This document shows, one piece after another, positions 21,291 to 32,887 of a stretch of DNA of 64,000 nucleotides. The notes beneath the pieces are model-generated. The model had not been told where the DNA came from and did no database searches. It was given only the letters and a program-made list of their open reading frames with translations. Both the position numbers and the translations under genes were made by a program. The stretch is from Rhynchopus sp. YZ270_cl-10 (lineage: Eukaryota; Euglenozoa; Diplonemea; Diplonemida; Diplonemidae): positions 186,001 to 250,000 of the forward strand of contig OZ037896.1 in NCBI GenBank assembly GCA_964035575.1. Direction: 5' to 3'. The stretch's first letter is position 1; each line of letters starts with the position of its first letter.

Positions 21291-22975
21291 AATAAGTCGT
21301 GAAGGTGGATTAAAACAAAAAGGGATTTGGTGTCGTTCGACCACAATCAAGAAAACATCAAAAACCGCCTTTCGGCTCAAAAAAAAAAAACTGAAAACGG
21401 AGCAGAGAGTGGGAAGAACCTTTTTTAGTAATATCCACAAAAAAGAAGAACAGAGTTTTTGGGGTGGTGAAGGGAGGTGGGGGAACTGTTACTTGGAGAG
21501 GGGGAGAGTGGAGGGGGTATGGGTTTTTTCTCTTCTTTGCTTTTTGAAAGCCTTTAGGAGCACGACCAAGACTCTGTTGCTGGTGTCCCAGCATCCAACC
21601 CTCAGAGGGGAAGTACACTGTTCCACGCAAACAAAAGAAAGTGATATGTATTGATGCAGCCACGTACGATGCCAGCCCCGGATGAAAGCACAACAAAGAA
21701 AGAAAATTTGAAAGATGAAATATGGCTCACGCACCTACTCATACACATCTGCACAACAACAAAAACGAGGAGATCTGGGGGAGTGGGGTAAAAAAAGTGC
21801 ACATACACACATACAGACACACCTTGGGGCCATATTCTGTGCAAGAATTGCCCCTATTAGTGATTGCACACAACACATACACATGCGTACACCTTTTATT
21901 TTGGATTTTTCCCTCAAAATAATCGCCATGTTTAGGTGTTTTGAGAAGGAAAACAATAAAGAGCTTTGCTAGCACAGTGGCCCAGCTGGACCCCTTCCAG
22001 GTTTCCTTAGGGTATGGTAGGTCCTCAAAGGGGGTTGCATCGTCCACTGTGAAAAGGTGAAATGTAAGTACTTCGGTAAACTTAGTTACTTTCAGAAATT
22101 ACGAACACTGATTGACAGAAGAAATTGTTTCATATACTAACTATTCTACTGAATAGAAGGTATAATAGGGTGCACTAAATGTACCAGAAGAAACAAAAAA
22201 ACAAATGAGGAGGAGTTTGTAAAGTGCAAATACATCGCGGATACCCGCACACAAAGGGCGCTTTCAGGGTTCTCCGTGGCTATTGAACACCCTCAGAGGG
22301 GGCCTTCACTTCACTAATTCGGTGGACACCCAACCGTGCAGTCCTACATCCACTTCATGGCTTACATCTGAAAAAGAAGGAAGCCCTCTTTTTTTGCAAA
22401 AAACACGAGGCATCGCACAAAAGGTTTTTTCTATCCTCCCAGAACAGTACCATATCAGTTTTTTTTGGGGTCGTTTTTTTGTATACATTTACTAGTAACA
22501 CAACCTGCATCGCCCTGTAGGTCACTGTGGACCAATTTTCAAGCGTTGTCGGAATATTCACACAAAAAAGAAAAGAAAAGAAAAAAAAATTGAACGATGA
22601 TGATCGCCGCACTGACCAGGTACCCTGGTCAGTGCGACAATCCGGACTATTTTTTGCAACAATGTGAACTCTAAGCCCACATTTGTCGTTTCCCTAAAAA
22701 TATGGTACTGAAAATACAAAAAATCTCTCTCATGACAGAAAATAAGAAATAGAGCCAAACGCATCATTTTTTCACTCTTGTCATGAAGACAGTCACTTCT
22801 ATGTTACTTTTTTAAAGAATTGTTGGAATAGTGTAGTTGCCACCTGTGCAAGCTCCACTGTTTTTCTAAGGTCCTGCCTCTGCCCTCTAGAGACAGATTG
22901 CTTCTTCACACAATTTTGTGATGACATTGGTGTGCCATTAATGTGCGATATATAATCTTTTAGAAGGATGTGATG
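21291..22975. other. Gene-free region with dispersed modules and a hairpin
   Basis: Modules include ttgatgcagccacgtacgat (about 21649; relatives at 48993 and 53863). The block at 22124-22192 recurs almost unchanged at 49379-49445. A perfect 13-bp stem hairpin lies at 22608-22636. No gene is supported. Confidence 0.5.
22608..22636. repeat. Perfect inverted repeat, 13-bp arms, 3-base loop
   Basis: The left arm is cgcactgaccagg at 22608-22620 and the right arm is its exact reverse complement at 22624-22636. No U-run follows, and the gene context gives no role. Confidence 0.8.
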
Positions 22976-24080
22976 CTCATCGTCAGGTATAAAACCACCT
23001 GATTTGCCTGAAATTTGGTTGGGTTTGGTGGTATTTAATGGCCACCAAATTTCTCCAAATTTCATGGGGTGTCCCCAACCCCGGTGAAATCCGGGCGAAA
23101 TCGGGTGAAATCGGGCGAAATCGGGCAAAAACAGGGTTTTTTGGCTTCTGTGAGGGTTTGGCCCAGTAAAACACCCAGAAACCGCGCTTTTCGAGATTTC
23201 CGGGCTGGGTCTGGGTGAAATAAAAAAAAAATCGGCCACTTTCGTTGAGCAGAACCCCTTTAGGTGACTCACAGTACACAGTACACAGTACACAGTACAC
23301 AGTACACAGTACACAGTACACAGTACACAGTACACAGTACACAGTACACAGTACACAGTACACAGTACACAGTACACAGTACACAGTACACAGTACACAG
23401 TACACAGTACACAGTACACAGTACACAGTACACAGTACACAGTACACAGTACACAGTACACAGTACACAGTACACAGTACACAGTACACAGTACACAGTA
23501 CACAGTACACAGTACACAGTTTGGGTGGGTATTGGCACAAACCATTGTAGGTACACGCGCCAATAACGTTCAACCCGCTCCTCCAGGCTGTTTCCTAATT
23601 CTGGAAATTTTCCGGAAAATTCCGACATCTGGAAGCAAATATTTTCCCTGAAAAAAAGTGGGCTCCAAAACATGCCGCGATTGGCGTTTCCGGAATCCGT
23701 CCACGCTGTGGTGGGGTCACTTTGCCGAAATGGCCAAGTTCTTGGTTTTGGTCAAACCCCGCCCAAGCTCCCCACCGCCAACCCAAAAAAAGGAATTTTT
23801 GAAATCCGGGCGAAATCGGGTGAAATCGGGTGAAATCGGGCGAACTCGGGTGAAATTGGGTTCAGGTGGGCACAGGTGGGCCCAGGTGGGCTCTAGGGGG
23901 GCGATTGTGGGCTGGTCGCGGGACACCACAAATTTCAGGCAAAAAATGGTAAAACCACAAATCCCGTTTGGGAGAAAATCAGGCACTCCGCTAGGTACTA
24001 AAGTTCTGTTGATTGTCAACAGAACTTTTTGAAAATGGGGAAAAAAAAAAAAAAAAAAAAGTTCTGCTGAGTGGTTCAGA
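22976..24080. repeat. Foldback-like repetitive block with 10-bp degenerate repeats
   Basis: Segments near 23000 (tttgcctgaaattt) and 23926 (aaatttcaggcaaa) are inverted. Clusters of the degenerate decamer gggtgaaatc occur at about 23085-23130 and 23805-23870. A perfect hairpin (13-bp arms, 24000-24012 and 24016-24028) lies near the right side. This suggests an old non-autonomous element, but I find no clear target duplication. Confidence 0.45.
23269..23520. repeat. 7-bp microsatellite (ACAGTAC), about 36 units
   Basis: It is an uninterrupted tandem array with a 7-bp period. Because 7 is not a multiple of 3, all frames are open, which creates long false ORFs on both strands. Confidence 0.97.
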
Positions 24081-25403
24081 CCCGTTCTACTTGTCAAAAA
24101 AGCTCAGGAGAAGAAGATATGGAGAGGTGAGTGCTCAAACGTCCCAAAAAAGTCAAAATCGGGCGTTGAAAAAAAAAAAAGTTGCGTACCGTGCGCCTGC
24201 GGCGCAAGCATGTACCCCACCACGTGGACCATCAACAGAACATTTTCAAAATCGGAAATCCTAGCGGAGAGCCTGGAGAAAATACAAAAAAAAAAGAAAA
24301 AGGCTGTCAAAGATGAATGTGCCTCGCTGTGAACGCACATAACCGTGCATTCGGTATCGTACGGGAAGAAAGAAAATTTTTCATGAAATATGGAAGACGA
24401 GTGGGCCTCACACTCATCTTGTGTTTTGTACAAAAAAAAAAAGATGCAGTAATCGACGAAATGTATAAACACGACGACACTAAATGAAAACAAAAGTGAG
24501 GAAAGTGAACAGGGTACTACTACACGACGGTGAAGCAAATAACTTGACATGTGATTCTACTTGTGGTTTTCATTGTTGTAAGCCAACCGTGAAAATCACA
24601 AAGTAAAAACTACATAATTATTATAAAGTCGTTTACTTCCCTGTAGTGAAAGCGGTGGTGCTGCCAGGGAGGGGGGGGGGGAGCGAGTATTGGCGTGTTC
24701 AAAAAGGATTCAATAAAAAGAAAGGTTCGAAAAAAAAAGAAGAACCCATTGCAAGATGATCCTTAGACTCTCGGGCATAGTCACCTTGAAAAAGAGGGGT
24801 TTTTGTGAGGACAAAAAAACATACACACACACACAAGGGGATGGGAGGAGAAAAAGGAAGTTACAATAAAAAGTGGGGAGGGAAAGTGTTTACAATATTT
24901 GTTGTGTTTTTTATGTGTGTGTGTAGTTTTTTTTTTTTTTCTTGGTTGCATTAGTTTTGTCACTTCACTCTCGAGGTGGATGTATTTTTACTTTATTTTT
25001 TTACTCGCAAAACCAGGTTACTTTAGTTAACCTATTTTCTTGAGACCGACATTGCGACAATTAAAAAAAAAAAAAACAAGAAGGTGTCCACTAGACACCT
25101 TACTTACTTTTTTATTCACAACATCGCCGAAAAGGCTAGGAAAGGCGTTTTTTTCACTAATTTGACAATTTCGTTGTTGGTACACTTTTTTTTTCCTTTT
25201 TTTCTTCTTTTTTCTCATTTTCCCGATCAACCACAGGACACAAATTTCTCCAGGTATTGCTCAAAGTCTGCTCCTTCCGGGACATCCCCCACCTCCCTCC
25301 ACCTGCCCATGCAACCATACAAAAACAAAAATTTGACTTTGAAATGAGCCCTCATACACTGTCACGAGAACAAAAAAAAATCATTACGACCAAGACAGCC
25401 CTT
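24081..25403. other. Gene-free region downstream of the PH-like gene
   Basis: AT-rich with homopolymers. One copy of the dispersed hairpin module is at 24751-24791. A gttgtaagccaaccgtga module (about 24575) has a better hairpin relative at 48409-48433. No gene is seen. Confidence 0.45.
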
Positions 25404-26695
25404 TCAGACAATCACCATTCTCGAGGAGGGTGGCTCGCCTACGGGTGATCCGTAACCTCCGCTGCCTTGCAGCATAGGTGGCTGCGGCCCTCCGAAGCCA
25501 CGCGGTGGTGATCCGTACTGGTCGAGCACGACTGGGTAGTGCCCCTCTGAGTACATCGGGTGGTACTGCGGGGCCTGCTGCTGATGCTGGTAGATCGGGT
25601 CCTGCGCCCTGTTGAGGGGCCGCAGTGCTGCTGCGTGGTGGTACTGTTCTGCTGGGGTCGGCATTCCTGCGCTTGCACCCGTTGTGGTGGGGTTGCGTCT
25701 GGGTGAAATCAGCGTTGCATTGTTGACACGTAGTGTCGCAGGGTTGACGTTCGCGTCCAGCCGTCCTGGCGAGCCTGCGAATGCATCCTCCACCACAGGA
25801 GAGGCTGCGGCGGTGGGGTGGTAAGAGTGGTGAGGGTTGTGCGCGCTTGGTATTGCTGCAGGTTGTCCCTGAGTCGCAGGGCCAGGGCGTGCACTCCGGT
25901 ATGGGCTGGTCCCAGAGCGCATGCTCATGACCGTCTCAGGGGTGCCGCCAGCCGGGGGGTACTGTGTGTGTTGCTGCTGGTCCCGGTCTTCGTGGAGTTT
26001 GTTCGTGCGTTCCATGTACTGCCGGTCTGCACGTTCGTTCGCATCTTCGTAAGGTGGTGTGATGGGGCCGCCACCAAAGCCAGGAGAGATGTACGATGAA
26101 GGTCCAGGGTAGCCGGGTACCTCTTCGTCGGAGTCGGGGAGAATGCCTGCTGCGTCGTCGTTTTTCCATTTTCTGTGGGGGGGGTGGTGGGGGAGGAGGG
26201 GAGGGGATAAATTGTAACATACGGTGCAGGTTTGAGGTTGAGAAACTCGGTTTTCTTCTCGCCTGAGGCTTCGCTGAGCTCGACGGAGCGGAGGTGGGTG
26301 TGTGTGGAGGCGAAGTAGGCTTCCTTTAGGGAGTTTTCAAACTCATCCTTGCGCACCTTTTGGTTCACATCGAGACCGACTTCGACTACGAAGTCGTGCA
26401 GACCTTCACGCGTCTTCACCGCCACCAGCTTCTCGTCCTCTGCAGCTATCAGGTCTACCAGAGTATCAATCTGGCTGTGCAGGATGCATCGCGACAGCTT
26501 CCCGCTCTTCACAAGGTACACCCCCGTCCGCGTGATGACACAGTACCGCTTGTCCCCGCCCCATTTCCGGTTCTTCTTCACAACGGACCCCATCCAATAA
26601 ATCTTCCCTCGCCTCGCAAACTGCCTCCGTACACCCTTCGGGATTTCGAAGGGCACGCCACTCTCATCGAGCTGCTCTTTCTCCTTTGTTGCCAT
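25404..26695 (-). CDS. PH-superfamily (PH or myosin-I TH1-like) protein with Pro/Gln/Tyr-rich tail
   Basis: Two exons, 26695-26223 and 26172-25404, join across a 50-bp intron (GTATGTTAC...CCCACAG, phase 2) to give about 413 residues. The start chosen is MATKEKEQLDE, the first ATG with protein-like sequence. Residues about 29-130 fit a PH-superfamily barrel: GKIYWMGSVVKKNRKW, then KRYCVITRTGVYLVK, then a helix near 115-128. Such domains bind phosphoinositides or proteins at membranes. From residue about 160 onward the protein is acidic, then Pro/Gly/Gln/His/Tyr-rich and probably disordered, with repeated PPYE-, QYHH- and YGSP-like elements that could be short-motif docking sites. It ends SRMVIV, which resembles a C-terminal PDZ ligand; that is only a resemblance. 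No named orthologue is recognised. Confidence 0.75.
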
Positions 26696-27094
26696 AGTAA
26701 GGGGTTCAAGGAAGAGAAAAAAAAGAAAAAGAAAAAAGACGATACGGAAGCGTCGTGTGTACGGCGGTGTAGTCTGGAGGGGGTGGGGTGTATTACGAAG
26801 AGAAGGCTGTAGTACAGAAATTGTGGGTGTTAATGGTTGTTGTTTGGCAAAAACAGTCTGTAAAGGCTGAAAAAGGTTGTCCTGAATGTTCGAACGAAAA
26901 GGAGCAATCTCACTGTGATATCTCACAGGTCGTCACAATAATGCTCAATAAGAAGAGAAATAAGGAGTTTCAATCCCACAAAAAAGTTGATCATAATACA
27001 TCCTCCTCGGGGGGTAGGTAAATCGTAAGGTGATTCGCAAGAGCATCCCTGCGGCATGTGTAGGCACAACGTTGCAAAAAACGGCAACAAAAAA
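26696..27094. other. Spacer between the cyclase-like membrane protein and the PH-like gene
   Basis: No gene is supported. The sequence is mixed AT-rich and unremarkable. Confidence 0.4.
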
Positions 27095-28825
27095 TCACCG
27101 CAGATACGAACACACAACACTGCACGTCCCAGAAGGAACTGCGTGTGCTGGTGTGCCGCTCCCACCCGCCTCCACCCACGCCCTCGCAACGTCCGTGTCA
27201 GGTGCTGCACCACACAGGTATCGACGCACCACTGTGTTGTAGTCCTCCCAATGCTTCTTCCCACCTATCTGGTACATCCATTCGTCCATGGTAGTTACAG
27301 TGTCCAGTTGCTTAGAAACCAGCTCAGCCACAACCTGTGCCTCGCAGCCAGAAGCAACCTCCACATTGCACGGAATCAGACGCAGGTCGTGTTCGAACTC
27401 AGTGTCGCTGAAGCAAAGACGGTTGCAGAGAACGTCGCACCCCAGCATACGTCCTGCACGTTCCATCCCGTGCACGTCACGCACAAGTGTCCCCACCATG
27501 CTGAAGCGGCGCATCACAGCACAACCCATGTCACCACGCAGCACCTTCCCCATTGCGACACCCACGTTCACAGAGGCAGCCAGGCCTGCTCTCATGAGCA
27601 TGCTTGCTGCGTGCAGTGCTGAGGTTGCATGCGATATGCACTGCTTCGACGTGTTGAACGAGCAGTGGATCCTGTCCCCAACGAAGACGTCCACCATCCC
27701 ACATCTGCTGTCTGTTGCCTGCAGGGTCTTCAGAAGAACGGTTGTGAAGAGGTCCGAGAAGCGTGCACTGTCCTCCTCCAGGCGGCGCAGGGTGTCTTTG
27801 ATGTTCAGTGTCAGCAGTGTTGCCTTTGTGGGCGAGAGCAGTAGAGGTTGCAACCGTAAGGAAGTGCGCCGCACTGCAACAGACGCGCTCGATCCTGCTG
27901 AGGACAGTGTGCTTTGATCGACACTGTCACTATCATCCAGCTCATCAGGTTCCACACACGGCTCCGTCGCCACAGCAAACGGCAGACACGTCAGCGGGAG
28001 GTACGCCTTGTACATGCGCAGGTTCTGCTCCAGCTGCCGCAGTGCTATCGTCATCCCGTCAGGCAGCTCACCACCGTGCTCTTCCAGCAGCTCCGCCACC
28101 TTCTCCACGTCGTAGCCAGCAAGGAGCGAGGCGATGTCCTGCACGGTCGCGATTGTGCGCTGCATTGATGCCTGTTCCTTCAGGAGACCACGTGCAAAGC
28201 CTCGCGTTGCAATGAAGTCCAGACCAAAAACAAGGGCTGCAGTACAAAGCTGCATCACAGCTCGGTCCTGCTTGCAAGGCAAAACATCGCATTCGCTCAG
28301 CTCATTAATGTAGGCACGTCGACGCTCTTGAGACACAATCCCGGGCACGTCGAACAGACCAAACCTCCACTTTTCCTCTGCAGAAACAACAACCAAATAC
28401 ACCAGCGTGAACACTACGACACCTGTGCTGTATCGTGTGGGCACCTGCATCACAAGAAGGTAGTCCACTATCAGCACCATCACTGGCCAGGTGGGTATGT
28501 ACTCAGCACGTGTGGTCAGATCGCCGCCCAGCACCACAAGAGTGTTCAAAACACCTAATGCGACAATAGTGAACGTCGTCACTTTGAACTTGAACAGAAC
28601 ACATAGCAAAGAAAACAAGCTCCCGAGAGCACCAAGGAAAAGACCTCCCACAAGCACGTGCCTTTGACGATCTAAGTGCGGTGTGTGAGACAGGAAGAAG
28701 AGAGACGAGGATGTAAACGACACGCAGTTAAAAAGAAAGAAAATACTTCTTGTGTGCCTGCTTTGCGGGTCCAGTGTGCCATCAAGGGACAGGGCACGCT
28801 CGAGACAGCCGCAGAGAGGAACCAT
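27095..28825 (-). CDS. Polytopic membrane protein with C-terminal degenerate class III nucleotidyl cyclase domain
   Basis: About 576 residues from MVPLCGCLERAL; the longer open frame upstream reads like spacer. The N-terminal 200 residues contain about six hydrophobic segments (such as HVLVGGLFLGALGSLFSLL and STGVVVFTLVYLVVVS). A helical linker (SLLAGYDVEKVAELLEEHGG) and an acidic, serine-rich stretch follow. The C-terminal part is cyclase-like: RFSDLFTTVLLKTL, GDRIHCSFN in place of the usual GD-x-hydrophobic block, and SVNVGVAMGKVLRGDMG, typical of the G-x2-x-G-x-V region. The usual Asn/Arg transition-state block is replaced by LVRDVHGMERAG, and the first metal aspartate is not obvious. It may therefore be a signalling pseudo-cyclase or a partner subunit. 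It acts at a membrane. Confidence 0.72.
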   Translation of the reverse strand: MVPLCGCLERALSLDGTLDPQSRHTRSIFFLFNCVSFTSSSLFFLSHTPHLDRQRHVLVGGLFLGALGSLFSLLCVLFKFKVTTFTIVALGVLNTLVVLGGDLTTRAEYIPTWPVMVLIVDYLLVMQVPTRYSTGVVVFTLVYLVVVSAEEKWRFGLFDVPGIVSQERRRAYINELSECDVLPCKQDRAVMQLCTAALVFGLDFIATRGFARGLLKEQASMQRTIATVQDIASLLAGYDVEKVAELLEEHGGELPDGMTIALRQLEQNLRMYKAYLPLTCLPFAVATEPCVEPDELDDSDSVDQSTLSSAGSSASVAVRRTSLRLQPLLLSPTKATLLTLNIKDTLRRLEEDSARFSDLFTTVLLKTLQATDSRCGMVDVFVGDRIHCSFNTSKQCISHATSALHAASMLMRAGLAASVNVGVAMGKVLRGDMGCAVMRRFSMVGTLVRDVHGMERAGRMLGCDVLCNRLCFSDTEFEHDLRLIPCNVEVASGCEAQVVAELVSKQLDTVTTMDEWMYQIGGKKHWEDYNTVVRRYLCGAAPDTDVARAWVEAGGSGTPAHAVPSGTCSVVCSYLR

Positions 28826-30605
28826 CTGGAACCGCCAAATCAAAATCAAGCAGAAAGAGAAAGCAAGACAGGAGGGAGGCAAGTTACGGTAGGTGTTCCT
28901 GTGGAGGGGGAGGTGGTTTGGGTTGAGAAAAGTGGAGCACAGCGCGGTGAAGCTAAACTGGAGAGAGAGCGTGTCAAAAAAGATAAAAAAACCCCCCATA
29001 CTTTTTTTTGACATATCTGGACCAACTAGAAAAGGATATAAAAAAAAGACCCCCCAATATTTTCTTCCTGTTTTGTTGCTGTCTCTTTTGAAAATTTGAA
29101 AGATGAATTGCCTCGATTGCGCACGCACATCTCATAAAATTGTTTCATATACATTCTTTTTCTAATGAAAAGAAGGTACAGAAGGGTGCTAAAGAAGTAC
29201 CCTTGCTTTTTCACACATCTCATAAAAAATAAATTACACGCCCGACTTCTTTGCACAAAACCTCCATTTTTCCAACAAAAATAGGGGAATAGAAAAACCG
29301 GAAAAGGGTAGTTCACACAGCTCGTTTCTCTGAATTCAAAAAAAAAAAAAAAAAAAAAAAAAATGCAGCAGGGTAATACACATTCCGTTTATCCCCCCTG
29401 ACTGTAGATGATTTCCTCCAACCTTTTTCCCCTCCTTTCCCCTCAAGAACAATTCAACCAGAGGTGTGAACGGAGCTGAAGGATTGGGGATAAGAAAAAA
29501 AAACAAACAAAAACAGGTGGCAGGTACGTGGTAGTAGTGTTCAGAGTAAATAGCTAATTCAACATTCTCCCCTATTTTCCCCATCATGTCTTTTTGATGA
29601 AATTGTTGGAGGTGGTGCAGTTGCCTCGGGTTGTGTTTGCCACAGATGTGTGCAATCTCTCCACTTTCTTTTAGTTTTGTACACCCTTTTGAAGTTTCGT
29701 GCAAAAAAAAAAAAATACGAAACTCATCATTTTGTGTATCTCCCGAACCGTTTTTGTTTCTTTGGTTCAGAAAAAAAGACACAAAAGGGAGAAAAAAAAA
29801 AGTCTGTAGAATTGGAAGATTTCCAAGAGACGGAACATTTATTTTTTTTTCGTAAAAAAATCCTGAATTTTTCAAAAAATACATCGGACAAGAAGAAAAG
29901 GATTAAGATGAACCCAAGCCTGTCACCTTGACATCATATGGAAAAAAAAAAAAAATCAAAAAATAACTTGAAAGATGCACAGCCACGGCACAGATGTCAT
30001 TTTCAATAATCGGTCGCATAAATAGTTACAACAAGGAACCCACCCCTCCCGAAACCTTTCCAGCAAGGTTCCCCCCTTAAAAAAATAACCCCCCTCACAG
30101 AAAAGGTGAAATTACGATGTACCAGATACGAGGCGCTGTGTACAACACAAAAAATGGTACCTCTTGTACCCATTTTTTTGTAACTGCAGACAGCCCTCTT
30201 CATTGCACACCCCTCCCCTCCCCTTTTTTACCCACCCCAAAAATAACCCCCAAAAAGAGAAGTTGAAAGTGCAAAAACGCCGGATAAATGGCGAAGACAC
30301 TGCAAAAAAAAATGCTTAAACTCCAGAGACCCGACACCCACCCCCCCGCCCCACCCTAGTTCAATTCTTTTTTGTGTGCTTTCTGTGCTTTGTTTTTTGC
30401 TTTTTTTGTTTTTGTTGCGCTGTTTTTTTTTATCTAGAAGTTGTCGGCGTACATATCGTGCGAAGGATGAACCATTCCTGAAAAAAAATGGGCGTTTTTT
30501 TTTTTTAAAGTTTATAAGATAACCCTAAGCCCGTCTTTAGTCACCATGATCTTCTAAAAGGAAGTAGTAACTAACGATCTCCACGAAAAAAACGAATCTC
30601 ATGAT
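28826..30605. other. Gene-free spacer with dispersed modules
   Basis: It contains a diverged relative (29137-29207) of the 22124 module, a short hairpin-module relative at 29901-29931 and a full one at 30510-30546. Long A and T runs occur (29339-29362). A gaagttgaaagtgca module at about 30259 is related to 44045 and 47623. No gene is supported. Confidence 0.45.
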
Positions 30606-31365
30606 TTACTCTACACCTGGGTAAAACTATACAATGTCGGCAAAATTCATCTTGCGGACATTTCCCCCCCCCTCCCTCCTTCCCTCCCCTCTCTTTGTTT
30701 ACAGAACAGAACCACTACATACCAACACCTAGATGTCTGTGCACATCCGCGAACGAATCTCTCCCTCTAAGCTTAAAGCGCATTCTGTACTCGTCCACTT
30801 GGCCTGCGTTCCATTCGACACGCTTGGGGTGGAGGGGGAACGGGGGGAACTTCATGTCGAAGTGCATTTTCATGCACGACTCCCACTCCACTTGCAAATC
30901 ACGGCAGATGTAGTAGTTCCGTGCATTGTCTTCCAAGCACTTTGTCCACCCGACAGTCTCCTTCGGGCACTTCTCAAACGGCTGCTCCGCCACACGGTTC
31001 ATAACCCGCGCAAGCACAATAGATTCCTTCAGACACTTCTCCGGGTTTTGCTTCTCCACCTTGCAGTTCTCATAAGCCACCCGCAGCGGCTTCAGCAGAG
31101 GGTGCTGCACCCAAAACTCTGCCAGCGGGTGCAGCACAGCGTACGGCACGCCCCCCTTGAAAACCCCGTTCACGTTCTCCGCCGTATCGTCCTTAACAGG
31201 CGTTTTGTGGAACGATTTCAACTGGTCTTCCATAGACACTTTTGGGGGAGGCCTGTTGATGTGAGAAGCAGTGTGTGTTGATTAATAAGGGGTAATTCTT
31301 GCGGCAGAAGGGAGATGGTCCCAAAATAGTGTGCGTTTTTTTTTTTTTGTGCCATACCTGTACAT
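30606..31365 (-). CDS. NDUFA8: NDUFA8-like complex I subunit with three CX9C pairs
   Basis: Three exons are inferred: 31365-31358 (ATG TAC AG), 31252-30723 and 30616-30606, with GTATG...CAG introns of 105 and 106 bp, giving about 182 residues. The tiny first exon gives MYRPPPKVSMEDQ; a start at the internal ATG (31233) is the alternative. Cysteines C66-C76, C98-C108 and C119-C129 are each spaced by exactly nine residues, the twin CX9C pattern imported and oxidised by MIA40/Erv1 in the mitochondrial intermembrane space. NDUFA8 (PGIV) is a CX9C protein of the complex I proton-pumping arm. The context ENCKVEKQNPEKCLKE is close to plant and animal members. The last exon adds only VE; without that splice the protein would end GVGM. 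Confidence 0.8.
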
Positions 31366-31753
31366 AGCCCAGATACTGTTATAAAATTCGTCAGAAAAGC
31401 TGATAGCGCTGAACGGGAGCACCCCCCGACGAGAAACTTGTTCATGGTACCTGAGGTGGGGTGGGATAGTTGATGATTAAAAGAAACATTTTTATATTTG
31501 TTTCAAAAAAATAAACACATATGCTCGAGATCGATTAGCTCAAAGAAACTATAAAACGGGGAGAAGAAAAATATGGCATGTTGTTCGCTTTGCGTTCTGC
31601 TAGCGAGCGCAATTTTTTGGTCTCTTTCTCTGAATATTCATTCAGGATGTACATCCTTATGACTGACACCTGGAAAACACTTTTATTTGCCATTGTTCGG
31701 TTCAAAGGCAGTTTCGTTTTCGTAACAATTTAAATTAATGGTTTCGTTGTACA

Positions 31754-31925
31754 TCACAGAACGTGGAAAGGTGCTGTCGGTAGAGGTAGCATGGTTCCTT
31801 GTACATACAGGTCGTCGTCTCTGTAATCATAGAACACTTCTGTCCCAATCGCCTCCATTTCTGCAGTCCCCCTGAAGCTTCCGCGCGCGTGAACCGCAGC
31901 CGAGTCTCCTTTTGCCTTATGAACG
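31754..31925 (-). pseudogene. Possible orphan terminal exon
   Basis: In gene sense a CACAG acceptor is followed by an open stretch of 57 codons. It reads protein-like, with an acidic aromatic patch (VFYDYRDDDLYVQG) and an ending PLPTAPFHVL before a TGA. I find no convincing upstream exon before the U4 relic. It may be the last exon of an unrecognised gene or a gene remnant. Confidence 0.3.
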
Positions 31926-32700
31926 CTGTGTTGCTATGCTTCCTTTTATTGTGTGTGTGTCTCTGATCTGTTGGTGTTGTGGGTGTGAATCGTGTCTTTT
32001 TACCCCTCCCCCGGTCGCTAATAGGTGGGGCCCATTTTTGACCAAAAAATTTCCTCAAAATTGACCCTTTACGACGGACAGCGCTTTCAATACTATACCA
32101 GACATTACCCTACGGGGGTAGGGGGGGTGAAGGAAGGTTGTGGGAAAAGAAAAAGAGGGTGTAAGGGATTGATCATCACACAGAACGATGCCAGAGGTAA
32201 ACAGGGCTTGTTGTGATCTTTGGAGCAACCCGCCCCCATTCTCAGCACCTTCTGCGGGTACCTATAAGGACATGCGTGATGTGGCAGTACCCAGTCCACC
32301 CCGCGAGGACTGAGGAAACCATTTTGAAACAGCACAAAAAATGTGCATAATTTCCAGAGGAAATGGGAAGAATAGTGTTTCAAAACGTATGCAATCAATA
32401 AATTGGTAGCATAGGAGGGGGGTCCATAAAAATGTTCTCATCTTTTTTTGTGGTATGTTTTGCAAAACGTAAAAGAAAATAGTAAATGCTTCATGCACAA
32501 GTTGAAACTTCAGTAGATTGGTTTCTGACATTAACCCTGTTTCAGTCCTAAGACTCATACAGTTGTATTCGAAAGGGTGGACATCTTCAGTGATTTCCCT
32601 TAAGATGGTGGGTGAATGTCGTGAAACTGATGTTCGTGTGAACACTTGATTTGTCGTTGCCAGAGGAAATGGGAAGAATGTAAAAACCACAAATACATTT
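31926..32700. other. Gene-free region between NDUFA8-like gene and U4 relic
   Basis: No gene or clear repeat is supported. The right end (about 32690 on) is the U-family 3' flank. Confidence 0.4.
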
Positions 32701-32750
32701 GCAGGTGTGCTCAACCGGTTACAACTGTTTGAATAATGTCAGAAGCAACC

Positions 32751-32887
32751 TCACTCACTGTTGTGGGGGTACAGATGTCTTGTTATAATAGCATTTTCGT
32801 GATCTGTGGAATCCGACCACACAACCACACGCGAACACGCGCAAACGACGCACTGTTCTCTGGGATCACACGCACACAGGACATGCT
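32751..32887 (-). pseudogene. U4: 3' fragment of a ubiquitin-like/propeller family gene
   Basis: Only the last propeller blade and tail remain (the end IITRHLYPHNSE), together with the shared 3' flank at 32700-32750. Homology stops sharply at 32887, and what follows upstream is unrelated sequence. There is no ubiquitin-like domain, so this is a truncated relic. Confidence 0.82.

Noticed and set aside
22799-23673. Long ORFs on both strands across 23269-23520
   Set aside because: They are produced by the 7-bp microsatellite, which is open in all frames.
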